Shown here: positions 1-9,386 of the stretch, one piece after another
Layout: the number at the start of each line of letters is the position of its first letter
How positions within the stretch are numbered: the first letter of the stretch is position 1
Assembly: GCF_008806375.1 (NCBI RefSeq)
Contig: NZ_WAAT01000052.1
Coordinates: 1-64,000 of the forward strand
Source: Pseudotamlana haliotis
GTDB lineage: Bacteria; Bacteroidota; Bacteroidia; Flavobacteriales; Flavobacteriaceae
Direction: 5' to 3'
Length of the DNA stretch: 64,000 nt
Notes under the pieces: generated by a model
What the model saw: only the letters and a program-made list of their open reading frames with translations
Databases searched by the model: none
Told to the model about the DNA's origin: nothing
Made by a program: the position numbers and the translations under genes

Positions 1-867
1 TCCGTTAGGCACTTGCATGGTATCATGCTTATATTCTGGATCAGCAGCCCAAGTAAAATCATGCACGTTTGGTGCTTTAAAATGCCAAGTAAGTTTCTCT
101 GATTTTGGCGTTTTTACAGTTCCTGTTTCATAGCCATGACCAACTTCATTTGGGTTTTGTAGATACCCCGTTCCTCCTACTACATAATTTTTATCTATGT
201 GCAGTGTCACATCAAAATTTCCCCAAACACCGTGAAATTCACGACCTATATATGGGTCGGCATGCCAACCTTCATAGTCGTATTCTGCTAATTTAGGGTA
301 CCATTGTGTCATAGAAAGCGCCACACCTTCTTTGTTATTTCGTCCAGAACGACGAATTTGAACAGGTACTTGCGCATCAAAAACCATATCGAAAGTTACA
401 CTTTCACCTGGTTGAATAGCTTTTGCCAGTTCAACTTCTAAAACCGTACCCACGGTTTCATGGTTAATAGTAACGCCATTTTGTTTTAGCGAATTGACTT
501 TGATATAACCAATTTCATTGGGTTTTAGTTTGGCAATGCGGCCTTTTACCCTAGCGTCTGGATCTGGTATATTTTGTGAACGTACGTCCATTTCACTGCC
601 TGGTTGAAAGGCATTAAAGTATAAATGATAAAATACTTTATTTAAAACATCAGGAGAATTATTGGTATAAACCAATTTTTGTGTGCCTTTGTATTGATAG
701 GTATTAACATCCATATCGATATCCATTTCATAATCGGCATGTTGTTGCCAATAAGTCGAAGCACTTTCGTTTGACGTTGATGTGTTTTTTGAAGAAGATG
801 TATTTTGTGCAGGTTTACAGGAAATGATTAACGAGACACAAAAAACAGATATTAAGACACGTTTCAT
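1..867 (-). CDS. M1-family metallopeptidase, N-terminal part (cut by window edge)
   Basis: An open frame of 289 codons starts at ATG 867 and is still open at base 1, so the 3' end is missing. The protein begins with a lipoprotein signal (MKRVLISVF...LIISC, Cys18), then a Ser/Thr-rich linker and a beta-rich domain with YQYKGTQKLVYTNNSPD and a WYPKLAEYDYEGWHADPY stretch. These are typical of the N-terminal domain of Bacteroidota M1 (gluzincin) aminopeptidases. The HExxH zinc site lies outside the window, so catalysis cannot be checked. As a lipoprotein it should be membrane-anchored and act on peptides in the periplasm or at the surface. Confidence 0.75.
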   Translation of the reverse strand, partial: MKRVLISVFCVSLIISCKPAQNTSSSKNTSTSNESASTYWQQHADYEMDIDMDVNTYQYKGTQKLVYTNNSPDVLNKVFYHLYFNAFQPGSEMDVRSQNIPDPDARVKGRIAKLKPNEIGYIKVNSLKQNGVTINHETVGTVLEVELAKAIQPGESVTFDMVFDAQVPVQIRRSGRNNKEGVALSMTQWYPKLAEYDYEGWHADPYIGREFHGVWGNFDVTLHIDKNYVVGGTGYLQNPNEVGHGYETGTVKTPKSEKLTWHFKAPNVHDFTWAADPEYKHDTMQVPNG

Positions 868-1005
868 AATATAAATTTATTTATAAGGAATAATATAAGT
901 AAAAATGCCTGTTTGATAACAATCGTACTGTTTTAAATTTAAACAGGAATTTGCAGTTAGCGATTATTATTAAACAGGCATAAATGCTTTTGAACGGTTC
1001 TAAAA

Positions 1006-2616
1006 TTATTTAGAAGCGGATACTTGTGCCGCTAAAATTAAGGCGTTATAAGCGTTTACCATTTTAGCAGATTTTGTTAAATCGGCAAAAGGGCGGATAT
1101 CAGAGGTATTTCCTCCAACAATAACTTTTCTGTTAATCGCTAAACCAGAATCTAAGATGATGTTTTTAACTTCAGAAGCTGTTAAATCTGGATAGTAAGA
1201 ACGGATTAAAGCAGCAATACCAGCAACAGCAGGAGCAGCCATAGAAGTACCACCTTTAGTACCGTATTCGTTTTCTGGAGTTGTAGAATACACACTAGCT
1301 CCTGGAGCAAAAACGTCTACATTTTTCTTTCCGTAGTTAGAAAAACCAGCAACCATTTTAGAACCATAAGTTGGGGCTAAAGCACCTACTCTAATATAAT
1401 TATCTGCAATTTCAATACCGTTTACATTATCATCTGGGAAGTTAGGTTCCGTATCTACATCCTTACTATCATTTCCTGCAGCGTGAACAAAAACTACATC
1501 GTTATTAGCAGCGTATTTAATAGCATCATGTACCCAATCAGCGTGTGGTGAGTAACTTTTACCAAAACTACCATTAATTACTGTAGCACCATTATCAACG
1601 GCATAACGAATAGCTAAAGCTACATCTTTATCATATTCATCACCATTAGGAACGGCTCTAATACTCATGATCTCTACGTTATTTGCTACACCATTAGCAC
1701 CTAATCCGTTGTTACGCTCTGCAGCAATAATTCCAGCTACGTGCGTACCGTGACTTTCAGATTTTTTAACAGGTTTTACGTTTCCGTCACCATAGAATTT
1801 AGTAGACATATCGTTTGGATCATCACCATTTACACGTCCGTTAAAGTCTTTATTTAAATTATAGTTTAAACGGTCGTTGATACTTTCAACCCCGTTAGCA
1901 ATTTCTTTTTCAGCATCAGCTAAAGAATCTACGCCATTACCATACATACTCATGGCAATTTGTTTTGCTTTTGCTAAATCAGCATCTTCTGTTTCAAGTG
2001 CTTTAACCTCTTCTTTAGTGTAGTCTGCTTTACCAAAGTGAGCGGTTAATGTTGCGTTGGCATCTTTAATTACCCCGTAAATGTTGTCGTATTGTGTTTT
2101 TCTACCAACCCAAGTTTCATATTCAGAATTGTATTCAGCCTCTGCTCTAGCGTAATCTTCAGAGTCTTTATCTCCATTAACTAAAATTCTCACTAATTCT
2201 AATTGCTCGTCGTAACCTTTACCTAAGAAGTTCCAACCGTGAATGTCATCAATGTAACCATTTTTATCATCGTCGATGCCGTTTCCAGGAATTTCATCTT
2301 CGTTAGTCCAAAGCACGTCATTTAAATCTTCGTGGTCGATATCAATACCAGAATCGATAACGGCAACAATAACTTTTTTACCTTTTTTATTTTTAATTAA
2401 TTCCGCGTAAGCGCGATCAACACTCATTCCAGGAATGGTATCTTTAACGAGGTCTAAATGCCCCCAATTATGCGCTTCGGCTTCAGTAAGTTCTGATACT
2501 TTTAAAGGTGAAGAATCAATGTTTTCAACTGGTGTAGAAACAATACTTGATCCACCGCAGCCATAAAGTAAAACAGCTGCAAAAGCTGAAGTTGCTATTG
2601 TTTTAAATGTTTTCAT
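1006..2616 (-). CDS. Subtilisin-like S8 serine peptidase, lipoprotein
   Basis: 536 residues. The signal peptide ends in a lipobox (LLYGC, Cys20), so an envelope lipoprotein is expected. The catalytic triad is visible: Asp88 in VAVIDSGID, His289 in ESHGTHVAGI, Ser458 in GGTSMAAPAVAG, with the oxyanion Asn382 in HAAGN. Between Asp88 and His289 is an insert of about 200 residues with an acidic Asp/Asn-rich stretch (105-130, possibly calcium binding) and a charged helical part (150-250). This spacing is much longer than in classical subtilisins but occurs in Bacteroidota S8 proteins. No C-terminal type IX sorting domain is seen. It lies 30 bases downstream of the MBL-fold gene on the same strand, so the two may be cotranscribed. 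Substrate unknown. Confidence 0.92.
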   Translation of the reverse strand: MKTFKTIATSAFAAVLLYGCGGSSIVSTPVENIDSSPLKVSELTEAEAHNWGHLDLVKDTIPGMSVDRAYAELIKNKKGKKVIVAVIDSGIDIDHEDLNDVLWTNEDEIPGNGIDDDKNGYIDDIHGWNFLGKGYDEQLELVRILVNGDKDSEDYARAEAEYNSEYETWVGRKTQYDNIYGVIKDANATLTAHFGKADYTKEEVKALETEDADLAKAKQIAMSMYGNGVDSLADAEKEIANGVESINDRLNYNLNKDFNGRVNGDDPNDMSTKFYGDGNVKPVKKSESHGTHVAGIIAAERNNGLGANGVANNVEIMSIRAVPNGDEYDKDVALAIRYAVDNGATVINGSFGKSYSPHADWVHDAIKYAANNDVVFVHAAGNDSKDVDTEPNFPDDNVNGIEIADNYIRVGALAPTYGSKMVAGFSNYGKKNVDVFAPGASVYSTTPENEYGTKGGTSMAAPAVAGIAALIRSYYPDLTASEVKNIILDSGLAINRKVIVGGNTSDIRPFADLTKSAKMVNAYNALILAAQVSASK

Positions 2617-2646
2617 AGTTACTTTTTAATTATTATAAATGTGTTA

Positions 2647-3507
2647 TTAGTTGAATATATCTTGTGTTGTAAATGTGTCTTTTAGTCGTACACCTTTTTC
2701 GGTATGTTGCACGGTAATAATTTCATTGTGTGCGTCGTGCTCTAAAAACAGGTAGAGGTTTTCGTTGGCAGCCATGTTTAGAAATTTTTCTTTTTCGTCC
2801 ATGGTTAATAAAGGCCTGGTATCGTATCCCATAACGTATGGAAGCGGTAAATGGCCAACAGTTGGTAATAAATCGGCCATAAAAGCAATGGTTTTATCTT
2901 GATATTTTATCATAGGAATCATTTGCTTATCGGTATGCCCGTTAGCAAAAAAGATATCAAATCCTAAAGCTGAATTTTTAAGTACATCGTTTTCTGGAAG
3001 GGCTGTAAATTTAAGCTGACCACTTTCTTCCATAGGCAGGATGTTTTCTTTTAAAAAGGACGCTTTTTCACGGCGGTTAGGTGCTGTGGCCCATTGCCAG
3101 TGATCTTCATTGCTCCAAAAATGTGCATTTTTAAAAGCGGTTTCGTAACCCGTTTTATCTTTATTCCACTGAATACTACCGCCACAATGATCAAAATGTA
3201 AGTGTGTTAAAAAAACATCGGTGATATCATCGCGATGAAAACCGTACTTTTTTAATGAACTATCAAGGTTGAAATCACCCCATTGGTAATAATAGCTGAA
3301 AAATTTATCAGATTGTTTGTTTCCCATACCATTATCGATTAAAATCAGTCGATCACCATCTTGAATAAGAAGGCATCTTGCCGTTAGATCAATCATATTA
3401 TTGGCATCAGAAGGATTGGTACGCTGCCAAATAGATTTTGGAACGACGCCAAACATAGCACCACCATCAAGTTTAAAATTGCCTGCGTTTATAGGAAATA
3501 AGGTCAT
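2647..3507 (-). CDS. MBL-fold metallo-hydrolase
   Basis: 286 residues without an obvious signal peptide, so probably cytoplasmic. The metallo-beta-lactamase signature is complete: THLHFDHCGG at 101-110 (His102, His104, Asp106, His107), a later GHTDKQ histidine, the metal-bridging Asp in AFMADLLP, and a final His in EHDAH. The overall arrangement resembles the AHL-lactonase-like branch of the fold, but the fold alone does not fix a substrate, and lactonase activity would be a guess. First gene of a likely two-gene transcript with the S8 peptidase. Confidence 0.85.
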   Translation of the reverse strand: MTLFPINAGNFKLDGGAMFGVVPKSIWQRTNPSDANNMIDLTARCLLIQDGDRLILIDNGMGNKQSDKFFSYYYQWGDFNLDSSLKKYGFHRDDITDVFLTHLHFDHCGGSIQWNKDKTGYETAFKNAHFWSNEDHWQWATAPNRREKASFLKENILPMEESGQLKFTALPENDVLKNSALGFDIFFANGHTDKQMIPMIKYQDKTIAFMADLLPTVGHLPLPYVMGYDTRPLLTMDEKEKFLNMAANENLYLFLEHDAHNEIITVQHTEKGVRLKDTFTTQDIFN

Positions 3508-3827
3508 AGGGAAACAAAACTAACGAATCTATTGTCAAACGTCTAAAATGTTAAGAATATATTAAGAATATTTGGGAGAAAAACGATTAACAAAGGCTGT
3601 TTTCAATAATATGAAGTTCTACTATTGGTTAGGCGGTTAAATATTATCTAAAAAAACTGATTATCAAATGACCTTAATAAAGTAAATTCAATGAAATATT
3701 GATTAGAAATACCGTTTTAACAAATAAAGCACAGATTTTCTGCTTTTGAATAAGAAAGATCGTCTATTTAAAAACCTTAAGTGGTCTGTTTTCTTTAAAT
3801 TAGTGCCTTCATTCAGATTTTGATTAT
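3508..3827. other. Divergent intergenic region, 320 bases
   Basis: AT-rich spacer between the divergent MBL-fold hydrolase and antiporter genes. Apart from the candidate minus-strand -7 box at 3515-3522 I see no gene, RNA or clear repeat. The antiporter promoter must lie here, but no exact TAnnTTTG match was found near 3828. Confidence 0.5.
3515..3522 (-). promoter_or_regulatory. Candidate -7 promoter element for the MBL-fold/S8 pair
   Basis: Minus-strand TAGTTTTG matches the Bacteroidota -7 consensus TAnnTTTG. It sits 8 bases before the ATG at 3507, which would give a very short or absent leader. No clear -33 TTG at standard spacing. Confidence 0.4.
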
Positions 3828-5672
3828 ATGTTAGAACTAGCTGGAATTATTATTTTAGGAATATTGGCACAATGGGTTGCTTGGAAATTTAAGATTCCCG
3901 CCATTTTACCTTTAATTTTAATAGGGCTTTTAGTAGGCCCAATTGCAGCAGAGTTTATTACTCAAGATGGCTCTAAATGGATTGAACCGGTTTGGAATGG
4001 TAAAAAAGGCTTTTTCCCTGGTGACGGACTCTATTACTTTGTGTCTTTAGCCATAAGTATCATTCTTTTTGAAGGGGGATTAACACTTAAACGCGCTGAA
4101 ATAAAAAATGTAGGCCCTGTGATTACTAAGTTAATTACTGTGGGATCGGCCATTACCTTTTTAGGGTCTGGTGTGTTAGCGCATGAGATTTTTGGTTTGA
4201 GCTGGGAGATTTCTTTCCTCTTTGCAGGTCTTATTATAGTAACTGGACCAACCGTGATCACGCCAATTTTGCGTAATATTCCGCTTAAAAAAGATGTTTC
4301 GGCTGTTTTAAAATGGGAGGGTATTTTAATTGACCCGATCGGTGCCTTAGTTGCTGTATTGGTTTTTGAATTTATTAGTGTTGAAGGGCATGTTGGTTTT
4401 ACAAAAATGGCCTTAATTGAATTTGGGAAAATTATATTATTTGGTACTACTTTCGGTTTCACCTTTGCCCATGCTTTGGCATTTATGATTAACAGAAAGT
4501 TGATTCCGCACTATCTTTTAAATGTGGTTTCTTTATCTACCGTATTATTGGTTTTTGTAGAATCAGAACTCTTTGCTCACGAATCAGGACTACTAGCGGT
4601 GGTGGTTATGGGTATGGTTTTAGGAAACGGAAAATTAAAAAACCTTAAAGAATTACTTTATTTTAAAGAGTCTTTAAGTGTATTATTAATTTCTATTCTT
4701 TTTATTCTACTTGCAGCTAATATTGACTTTGAAGACCTTTTATTGCTTTACAACTGGAAAACATTAGCCTTATTCTTATCGGTAGTTTTTGTTGTTAGAC
4801 CATTAGCGGTGTTTTTAAGCACCATGAATTCCTCTTTAAAATTTAATGAAAGACTCTTTATTAGTTGGGTAGGGCCACGTGGTATTGTTGCCGCCGGTAT
4901 CGCGTCTCTTTTTGGAAGTAAATTGCTAAAAGAAGGGGTGGAAGGCGCCGAGTACATTACACCATTGGTATTTATGATTGTATTAGGTACCGTATTACTA
5001 AACGCCACTACGGCACGTTTGTTTGCTAAATTGGTTGGTGTGTTCCTTACGAAATCTGACGGTATTTTAATCGTAGGCGCATCAAAAGTATCTCGACTTT
5101 TAGGACATTATTTATATGAAAACGGCAGGCATGTGGTGCTTATTGATAGTAATGAGAAAAACATTGAGAAAGCTAAAGAACTTGGCTTAGAAGCCTTAAC
5201 CACTAACATCTATTCAGATACCTTAATGGATAACATTGAATTGAATGATGTGGGGTATTTAATGGCGTTAACGGGGAATTCAGACATTAATAAATATGCT
5301 ATAACCAAGTACGGTGAGGATTTTGGTGAAAATGGAGCTTACAGACTCGTAACACCTTTAGAAATGCTAGATGACAGCGATAACCCAAAGGAAGGCCTGT
5401 TTTCTCATAAAGACGATTACAGTACACTATATGCTTTGGCACGTAAGCATCCGTCAATCAATGAAATTGAATTAGAAGATAAAGAACATTATCAAGATTT
5501 GATTGAAGTCACTAATAAAGACAAGGATATGATTCCTTTATTTATTAAAGATACTGAAGGCGAACTTCATATTATATCTTCTTTCAATTTAGAGGTTGAA
5601 GCCATTGAAAAAGGTTACCAATTGGTTTACATCGGAAAACCTTTTGATGTTGAAAAAGTGCAGACGACTTAA
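3828..5672 (+). CDS. Cation:proton antiporter with C-terminal TrkA-N domain
   Basis: 614 residues. Residues 1 to about 400 form roughly a dozen hydrophobic segments with monovalent cation/proton antiporter signatures: FEGGLTL near 81, TGPTVITPILRN near 139, and EGILIDPIGA with the probable ion-binding Asp169. From about residue 410 a cytoplasmic Rossmann-type TrkA-N domain begins (DGILIVGASKVSRLLG). Its glycine loop is less regular than GxGxxG, so NAD(H) binding is uncertain. Inner-membrane Na+ or K+/H+ exchange for pH and salt homeostasis is expected. Transcribed alone and closed by a bidirectional terminator shared with the convergent GH31 gene. Confidence 0.9.
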   Translation: MLELAGIIILGILAQWVAWKFKIPAILPLILIGLLVGPIAAEFITQDGSKWIEPVWNGKKGFFPGDGLYYFVSLAISIILFEGGLTLKRAEIKNVGPVITKLITVGSAITFLGSGVLAHEIFGLSWEISFLFAGLIIVTGPTVITPILRNIPLKKDVSAVLKWEGILIDPIGALVAVLVFEFISVEGHVGFTKMALIEFGKIILFGTTFGFTFAHALAFMINRKLIPHYLLNVVSLSTVLLVFVESELFAHESGLLAVVVMGMVLGNGKLKNLKELLYFKESLSVLLISILFILLAANIDFEDLLLLYNWKTLALFLSVVFVVRPLAVFLSTMNSSLKFNERLFISWVGPRGIVAAGIASLFGSKLLKEGVEGAEYITPLVFMIVLGTVLLNATTARLFAKLVGVFLTKSDGILIVGASKVSRLLGHYLYENGRHVVLIDSNEKNIEKAKELGLEALTTNIYSDTLMDNIELNDVGYLMALTGNSDINKYAITKYGEDFGENGAYRLVTPLEMLDDSDNPKEGLFSHKDDYSTLYALARKHPSINEIELEDKEHYQDLIEVTNKDKDMIPLFIKDTEGELHIISSFNLEVEAIEKGYQLVYIGKPFDVEKVQTT

Positions 5673-5688
5673 AGAGGTCTTTTATTAA

Positions 5689-5722
5689 AAAAGCCTTCAT
5701 TTTAAATTAAATGGAGGCTTTT
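5689..5722. terminator. Bidirectional intrinsic terminator between antiporter and GH31 genes
   Basis: 14-bp stem AAAAGCCTTCATTT / AAATGGAGGCTTTT (one G-U pair) with a 6-base loop. A-rich left arm and T-rich right arm let it work on both strands, in the 69-base gap between two convergent genes. Confidence 0.85.
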
Positions 5723-5741
5723 ACTGTATAAAGGGTTTGTA

Positions 5742-8147
5742 CTATTCTCCAATAATATGAAGTTCTGTAAATTCTTTGGTCAGTTTTAAACTTGTTCCGC
5801 CTTTAAATCTAAGTTCTTCAAAAGGAATAATCACATTGTCAATTTCTATTTCCTTGATTTTAAAAGGCAACCCATGGAAATGAAGTCTAAAGGTTTTATA
5901 GGTTGTAATATATTTTCCAGATTTATGTTGCTGAATAATAATTTCCTTTTCCTTTCCTTGAAATTTGAAATTTCTTAAGCTATAACGGCCTTTGATGTAG
6001 TCATAACCATCAGTAGCATCTTCATAAACCTCAGAGATTTCATTACCTTCTTTATAATAAACATCGAGGGTTAATTCTTCAACCGTTTTTTCACCAACAT
6101 ACTGCTGGATTGGGTATTTAGGAATAATAGCCCCTTCTTTCACAAAAATAGGCATACTGTCTAAATCGGCATCCACCCAAATTTCTTGTCCGCCACTCAC
6201 TACTTCATCGGTCCAAAAGTTAAACCACTTCCCAATAGGGATGTACATGCGTCTTCCTTTTAAATTCGGACCCGTAATTGGGCAGGCTAATATTTGTTCA
6301 CCAAAAACAAACTCATCATTTCGGTAATGGGTTTGGGCATCATATTGATCATAAAGTACTAATGACTTTAAGATAGGAATACCTTCTTCGGCATACTTCC
6401 AAAAAGCAGTGTATAGATAGGGTAGAAGCTGGTATCGCAATTCGATAAACTTTCTAACCACGTCGGTAATGGTTGTTCCAAAAGCCCATGGTTCTTGATC
6501 ACCGTGGTCTCCCGAAGAGTGCGTTCTACAAAACGGGTGAAAAATACCCAATTGTATCCAACGCGCATAGAGTTCTCCGTTAGGTTGTTCGGCAAAACCA
6601 CCAATATCAGACCCAATAAACGAGAATCCAGACATACACATACGTTGTGCTTGTAGGTTAGCTATGTTGAGGTGATCCCAAGTCGCCACGTTATCACCAG
6701 TCCAACTTGAGGTGTAACGCTGTGTTCCAGAATAAGCCGCTCTTGTAATTACAAAAGGTCTATTCGGGTATGAGAACTTCTTTAAACCTTGGTAGGTTGC
6801 ACGAGCCATTTGCATGCCGTAAACGTTATGCGCTTTTCTGTGGCTACATTGGTTGCCGTCGTAATCATGACGCACATCGTTAGGGAATGTTTTTCCAGGA
6901 ACATCCATTACAGCAGGTTCGTTCATATCGTTCCATACCCCTCGAACACCTATGTCTTCAACAAGTTCTTTAAATAAATCGGCCCACCACTCTCTTACTT
7001 CTGGGTTAGTGAAATCTGGGAAATAACACTCTCCAGGCCAAACTTTACCTTTCATATAAGGGCCATCGGCACGTTTGCAGAAATAGTCTTTTTCAAGCCC
7101 TTCCTTAAACACCGAATAATCCATGTCTATTTTAATACCAGGATCAATAATGACAATGGTTTTAAAGCCATCGTCAGCCAGTTCCTTAACCATGCGTTTT
7201 GGATCAGGGAAGTATTGTTTGCTCCAAGTAAAACACCTAAAGCCTTCCATATAATCGATATCTAAATAAATCGCGTCACAAGGAATTTGTAATTCCCTAA
7301 ACTTAGCAGTAATTTCTTTAACGTTAGATTCTGGGTAGTAACTCCATTTACATTGGTGGTACCCTAGCGCCCAAAGTGCAGGCATGGCGTGTGGTTTCCC
7401 GGTTAAATCGGTGTAATTCATAACCACATCACTCATGTCTGGTCCGTAAATGAAATAGTAGTTCATTTCGCCACCATGCGCCCAGAAACTGCTAATGTTT
7501 CTACGTTCATGACAGAAATCGAAGTACGATCTAAAGGTATTATCGAAAAATATACCGTAAGATTTTTTATTGTGTAGCGCCGTGTAAAACGGAATGGTTT
7601 TATAAATAGGATCGGTATCACGACCGTAAGCGTACGAATCGGTTACCCAGTTTTCAAAACGTTTTCCTTTGAGGTTATTATCTACAGGTTTATCTCCTAA
7701 ACCATAATAACTTTCTCCTGGTTGTGCGGTTTTAGACATTTTTACAACATCGCCACCAAACTCGTAACTTTCTTCCCAGTGAAACCCAAGTTCATCTTCG
7801 CAAATTAACGACTTATCTTTAGCATCATATATAGAAGTTCGTAAGTCTAATTTTGAGATGTTACAGATAAGTTTTGATGTGGTTATGGTATAATGATCGT
7901 CGTCTTCGGTAACTTCAAGGTGGTTGTAACCTCTACTTGCATATTTTGTTATGGCATAAGAGAAATCGTTGTCGAAAATACCTGTAGTTGTAAATCTGAA
8001 ACGGAGAATACTATCTCTTCTAACCGTAACTTCTAAAATTACACCGTTCTCGGTAGTAAAGGAAAGTACATTAAGATTTTTCTCGTATTTAATTATTTTG
8101 GTAGGAAACAGGTTCCCTTTATATTCTAATTCGGTATTTAAAATCAT
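5742..8147 (-). CDS. GH31 alpha-glucosidase family glycoside hydrolase
   Basis: 801 residues, no signal peptide, so probably cytoplasmic. It has the GH31 layout: N-terminal beta-sandwich (1-240), a TIM barrel with nucleophile Asp407 in GVWNDMNEP and acid/base Asp485 in SWTGDN, conserved HPFCRTHS at 537-544, then C-terminal beta domains. The family cleaves terminal alpha-linked glucose or related residues by a retaining mechanism. Alpha-1,4-glucan or maltooligosaccharide processing is likely given the glycogen operon 7 kb away, though they are not in one operon and exact specificity is open. Convergent with the antiporter gene. Confidence 0.92.
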   Translation of the reverse strand: MILNTELEYKGNLFPTKIIKYEKNLNVLSFTTENGVILEVTVRRDSILRFRFTTTGIFDNDFSYAITKYASRGYNHLEVTEDDDHYTITTSKLICNISKLDLRTSIYDAKDKSLICEDELGFHWEESYEFGGDVVKMSKTAQPGESYYGLGDKPVDNNLKGKRFENWVTDSYAYGRDTDPIYKTIPFYTALHNKKSYGIFFDNTFRSYFDFCHERRNISSFWAHGGEMNYYFIYGPDMSDVVMNYTDLTGKPHAMPALWALGYHQCKWSYYPESNVKEITAKFRELQIPCDAIYLDIDYMEGFRCFTWSKQYFPDPKRMVKELADDGFKTIVIIDPGIKIDMDYSVFKEGLEKDYFCKRADGPYMKGKVWPGECYFPDFTNPEVREWWADLFKELVEDIGVRGVWNDMNEPAVMDVPGKTFPNDVRHDYDGNQCSHRKAHNVYGMQMARATYQGLKKFSYPNRPFVITRAAYSGTQRYTSSWTGDNVATWDHLNIANLQAQRMCMSGFSFIGSDIGGFAEQPNGELYARWIQLGIFHPFCRTHSSGDHGDQEPWAFGTTITDVVRKFIELRYQLLPYLYTAFWKYAEEGIPILKSLVLYDQYDAQTHYRNDEFVFGEQILACPITGPNLKGRRMYIPIGKWFNFWTDEVVSGGQEIWVDADLDSMPIFVKEGAIIPKYPIQQYVGEKTVEELTLDVYYKEGNEISEVYEDATDGYDYIKGRYSLRNFKFQGKEKEIIIQQHKSGKYITTYKTFRLHFHGLPFKIKEIEIDNVIIPFEELRFKGGTSLKLTKEFTELHIIGE

Positions 8148-8358
8148 ATGTGGTAGTTATTAGAATTCATTGACCAATTTAGTAAATTTAAGGCTGCATT
8201 CATATCGCTTTTCATTAAAAAACCAATGTATATGTTATGTAATGAACAAATAATGAGGTGCTTAATTAACTAATTCCTAAATGAAGACAAAATGAAAGAA
8301 TTTTACGACTCACATTATTCTAAAATCTAAAAAAACCAATGGATTGTAGTATTAATAG

Positions 8359-9324
8359 CTATGATGAAGATTGTAATTTCATTTCAGCATTTATAATTTG
8401 TTTAACCGCCTGTTTGTATTTTACAGGGTTTGATGCTTTTTTTATGGCTTTGTAGGTTTTCTGCGGATTTGAAGTTGTTTGCGCAAAATACTCCCAGAAA
8501 CCAAGCATTTTCATTTTGATAGGAGTGGGGCCAGAGAGGTAAGCATCGTATTGCTGATAAATGGTATCGTGAAATTCTGAAAAAATAGTCCAACGGTTTT
8601 CAGGGTAAACGGTGGTATTATTTTTTATCATGCTAGGCAGAAAAGGGTCGGCAATTAAACCACGCCCAATCATAAAGTGATCGATCTTCGGAAAACGTTC
8701 TTCAATAGCTTTAAAGGCTGAAACACTAGTGATATCGCCATTATAATACAATTTGTGTTTGGTGCTACTGATGCATTTTTCAAAAGATTCTAAATCTACA
8801 TCACCTTTGTAAAGCTGTTTTCCAATTCTGGCGTGAATGGCCACATTTTTAAGCGGGTATTGGTCTAAAACAGGAAAAGCACTCAGAATTTCTTGAGCGT
8901 TTTCATAACCCATACGCATTTTCATCGATACCAAAATATCGGTTTCACTGTGCGCTTTGTCAAGCACCTCGTTTATTCTATTCGGGTTACAAATAAGCCC
9001 AGAACCCATACCCGATTTGGTGACCATAGGGTAGGGGCAGCCTAAATTCCAGTTAAGTTCTTTATAGCCTAAACTTTGCACGTATTTGGCAACATAAACA
9101 AATTCATCAGGGTCGTTTGTAATCACCTGAGGAATCACTTCCAGCGTGGTATTGTTTTCAGGTAACAAATCGTTTTGATAAGACTGCTTAATTTTCAGCT
9201 TACCGTTTAGCCTAATATAAGGCGCATAAAACGTATCAATACCACCAAAATAATGGTTGAAAGCATTACGAAACCTGAAATCTGTAAAACCTTGTAACGG
9301 TGATGAAAGTAGAGTAGAAGCCAT
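8359..9324 (-). CDS. tRNA-dihydrouridine synthase family protein
   Basis: 321 residues, FMN-dependent Dus fold. The N-terminal SSPLQGFTDFRFRNAF corresponds to the usual APMxGVTD flavin-site motif. NWNLGCPYPMVTKSGMGSG carries the catalytic Cys96 that protonates the uracil ring. Later AIHARIGKQLYKG and FMIGRGLIADPF are phosphate-binding loops. It reduces specific uridines in the tRNA D-loop. It is more divergent than the second Dus gene in this window (22748-23743) and DusC-like in length; which uridine it modifies cannot be told. Monocistronic, with a -7 box just upstream. Confidence 0.9.
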   Translation of the reverse strand: MASTLLSSPLQGFTDFRFRNAFNHYFGGIDTFYAPYIRLNGKLKIKQSYQNDLLPENNTTLEVIPQVITNDPDEFVYVAKYVQSLGYKELNWNLGCPYPMVTKSGMGSGLICNPNRINEVLDKAHSETDILVSMKMRMGYENAQEILSAFPVLDQYPLKNVAIHARIGKQLYKGDVDLESFEKCISSTKHKLYYNGDITSVSAFKAIEERFPKIDHFMIGRGLIADPFLPSMIKNNTTVYPENRWTIFSEFHDTIYQQYDAYLSGPTPIKMKMLGFWEYFAQTTSNPQKTYKAIKKASNPVKYKQAVKQIINAEMKLQSSS

Positions 9325-9341
9325 CTTTTAATTTAATGGAG

Positions 9342-9349
9342 CAAAGATA
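9342..9349 (-). promoter_or_regulatory. -7 promoter element for the Dus-family gene
   Basis: Minus-strand TATCTTTG, an exact TAnnTTTG match, 18 bases upstream of the start codon at 9324. Confidence 0.6.
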
Positions 9350-9386
9350 GGCTAAATCTAGAATGGTTTAATTTTATTGCTAATTA

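Noticed and set aside
105-296. 63-codon plus-strand frame at the left edge
   Set aside because: It is antisense to the M1 peptidase coding sequence, whose translation is clearly the real one.
2647-3507. Calling the MBL-fold protein an AHL lactonase (quorum quenching)
   Set aside because: The HxHxDH motif is shared by the whole superfamily and does not identify the substrate.
4034-5008. Two open frames on the minus strand inside the antiporter gene
   Set aside because: Antisense to conserved transmembrane coding sequence, with low-complexity Ser/Thr/Pro/Asn-rich translations typical of shadows.
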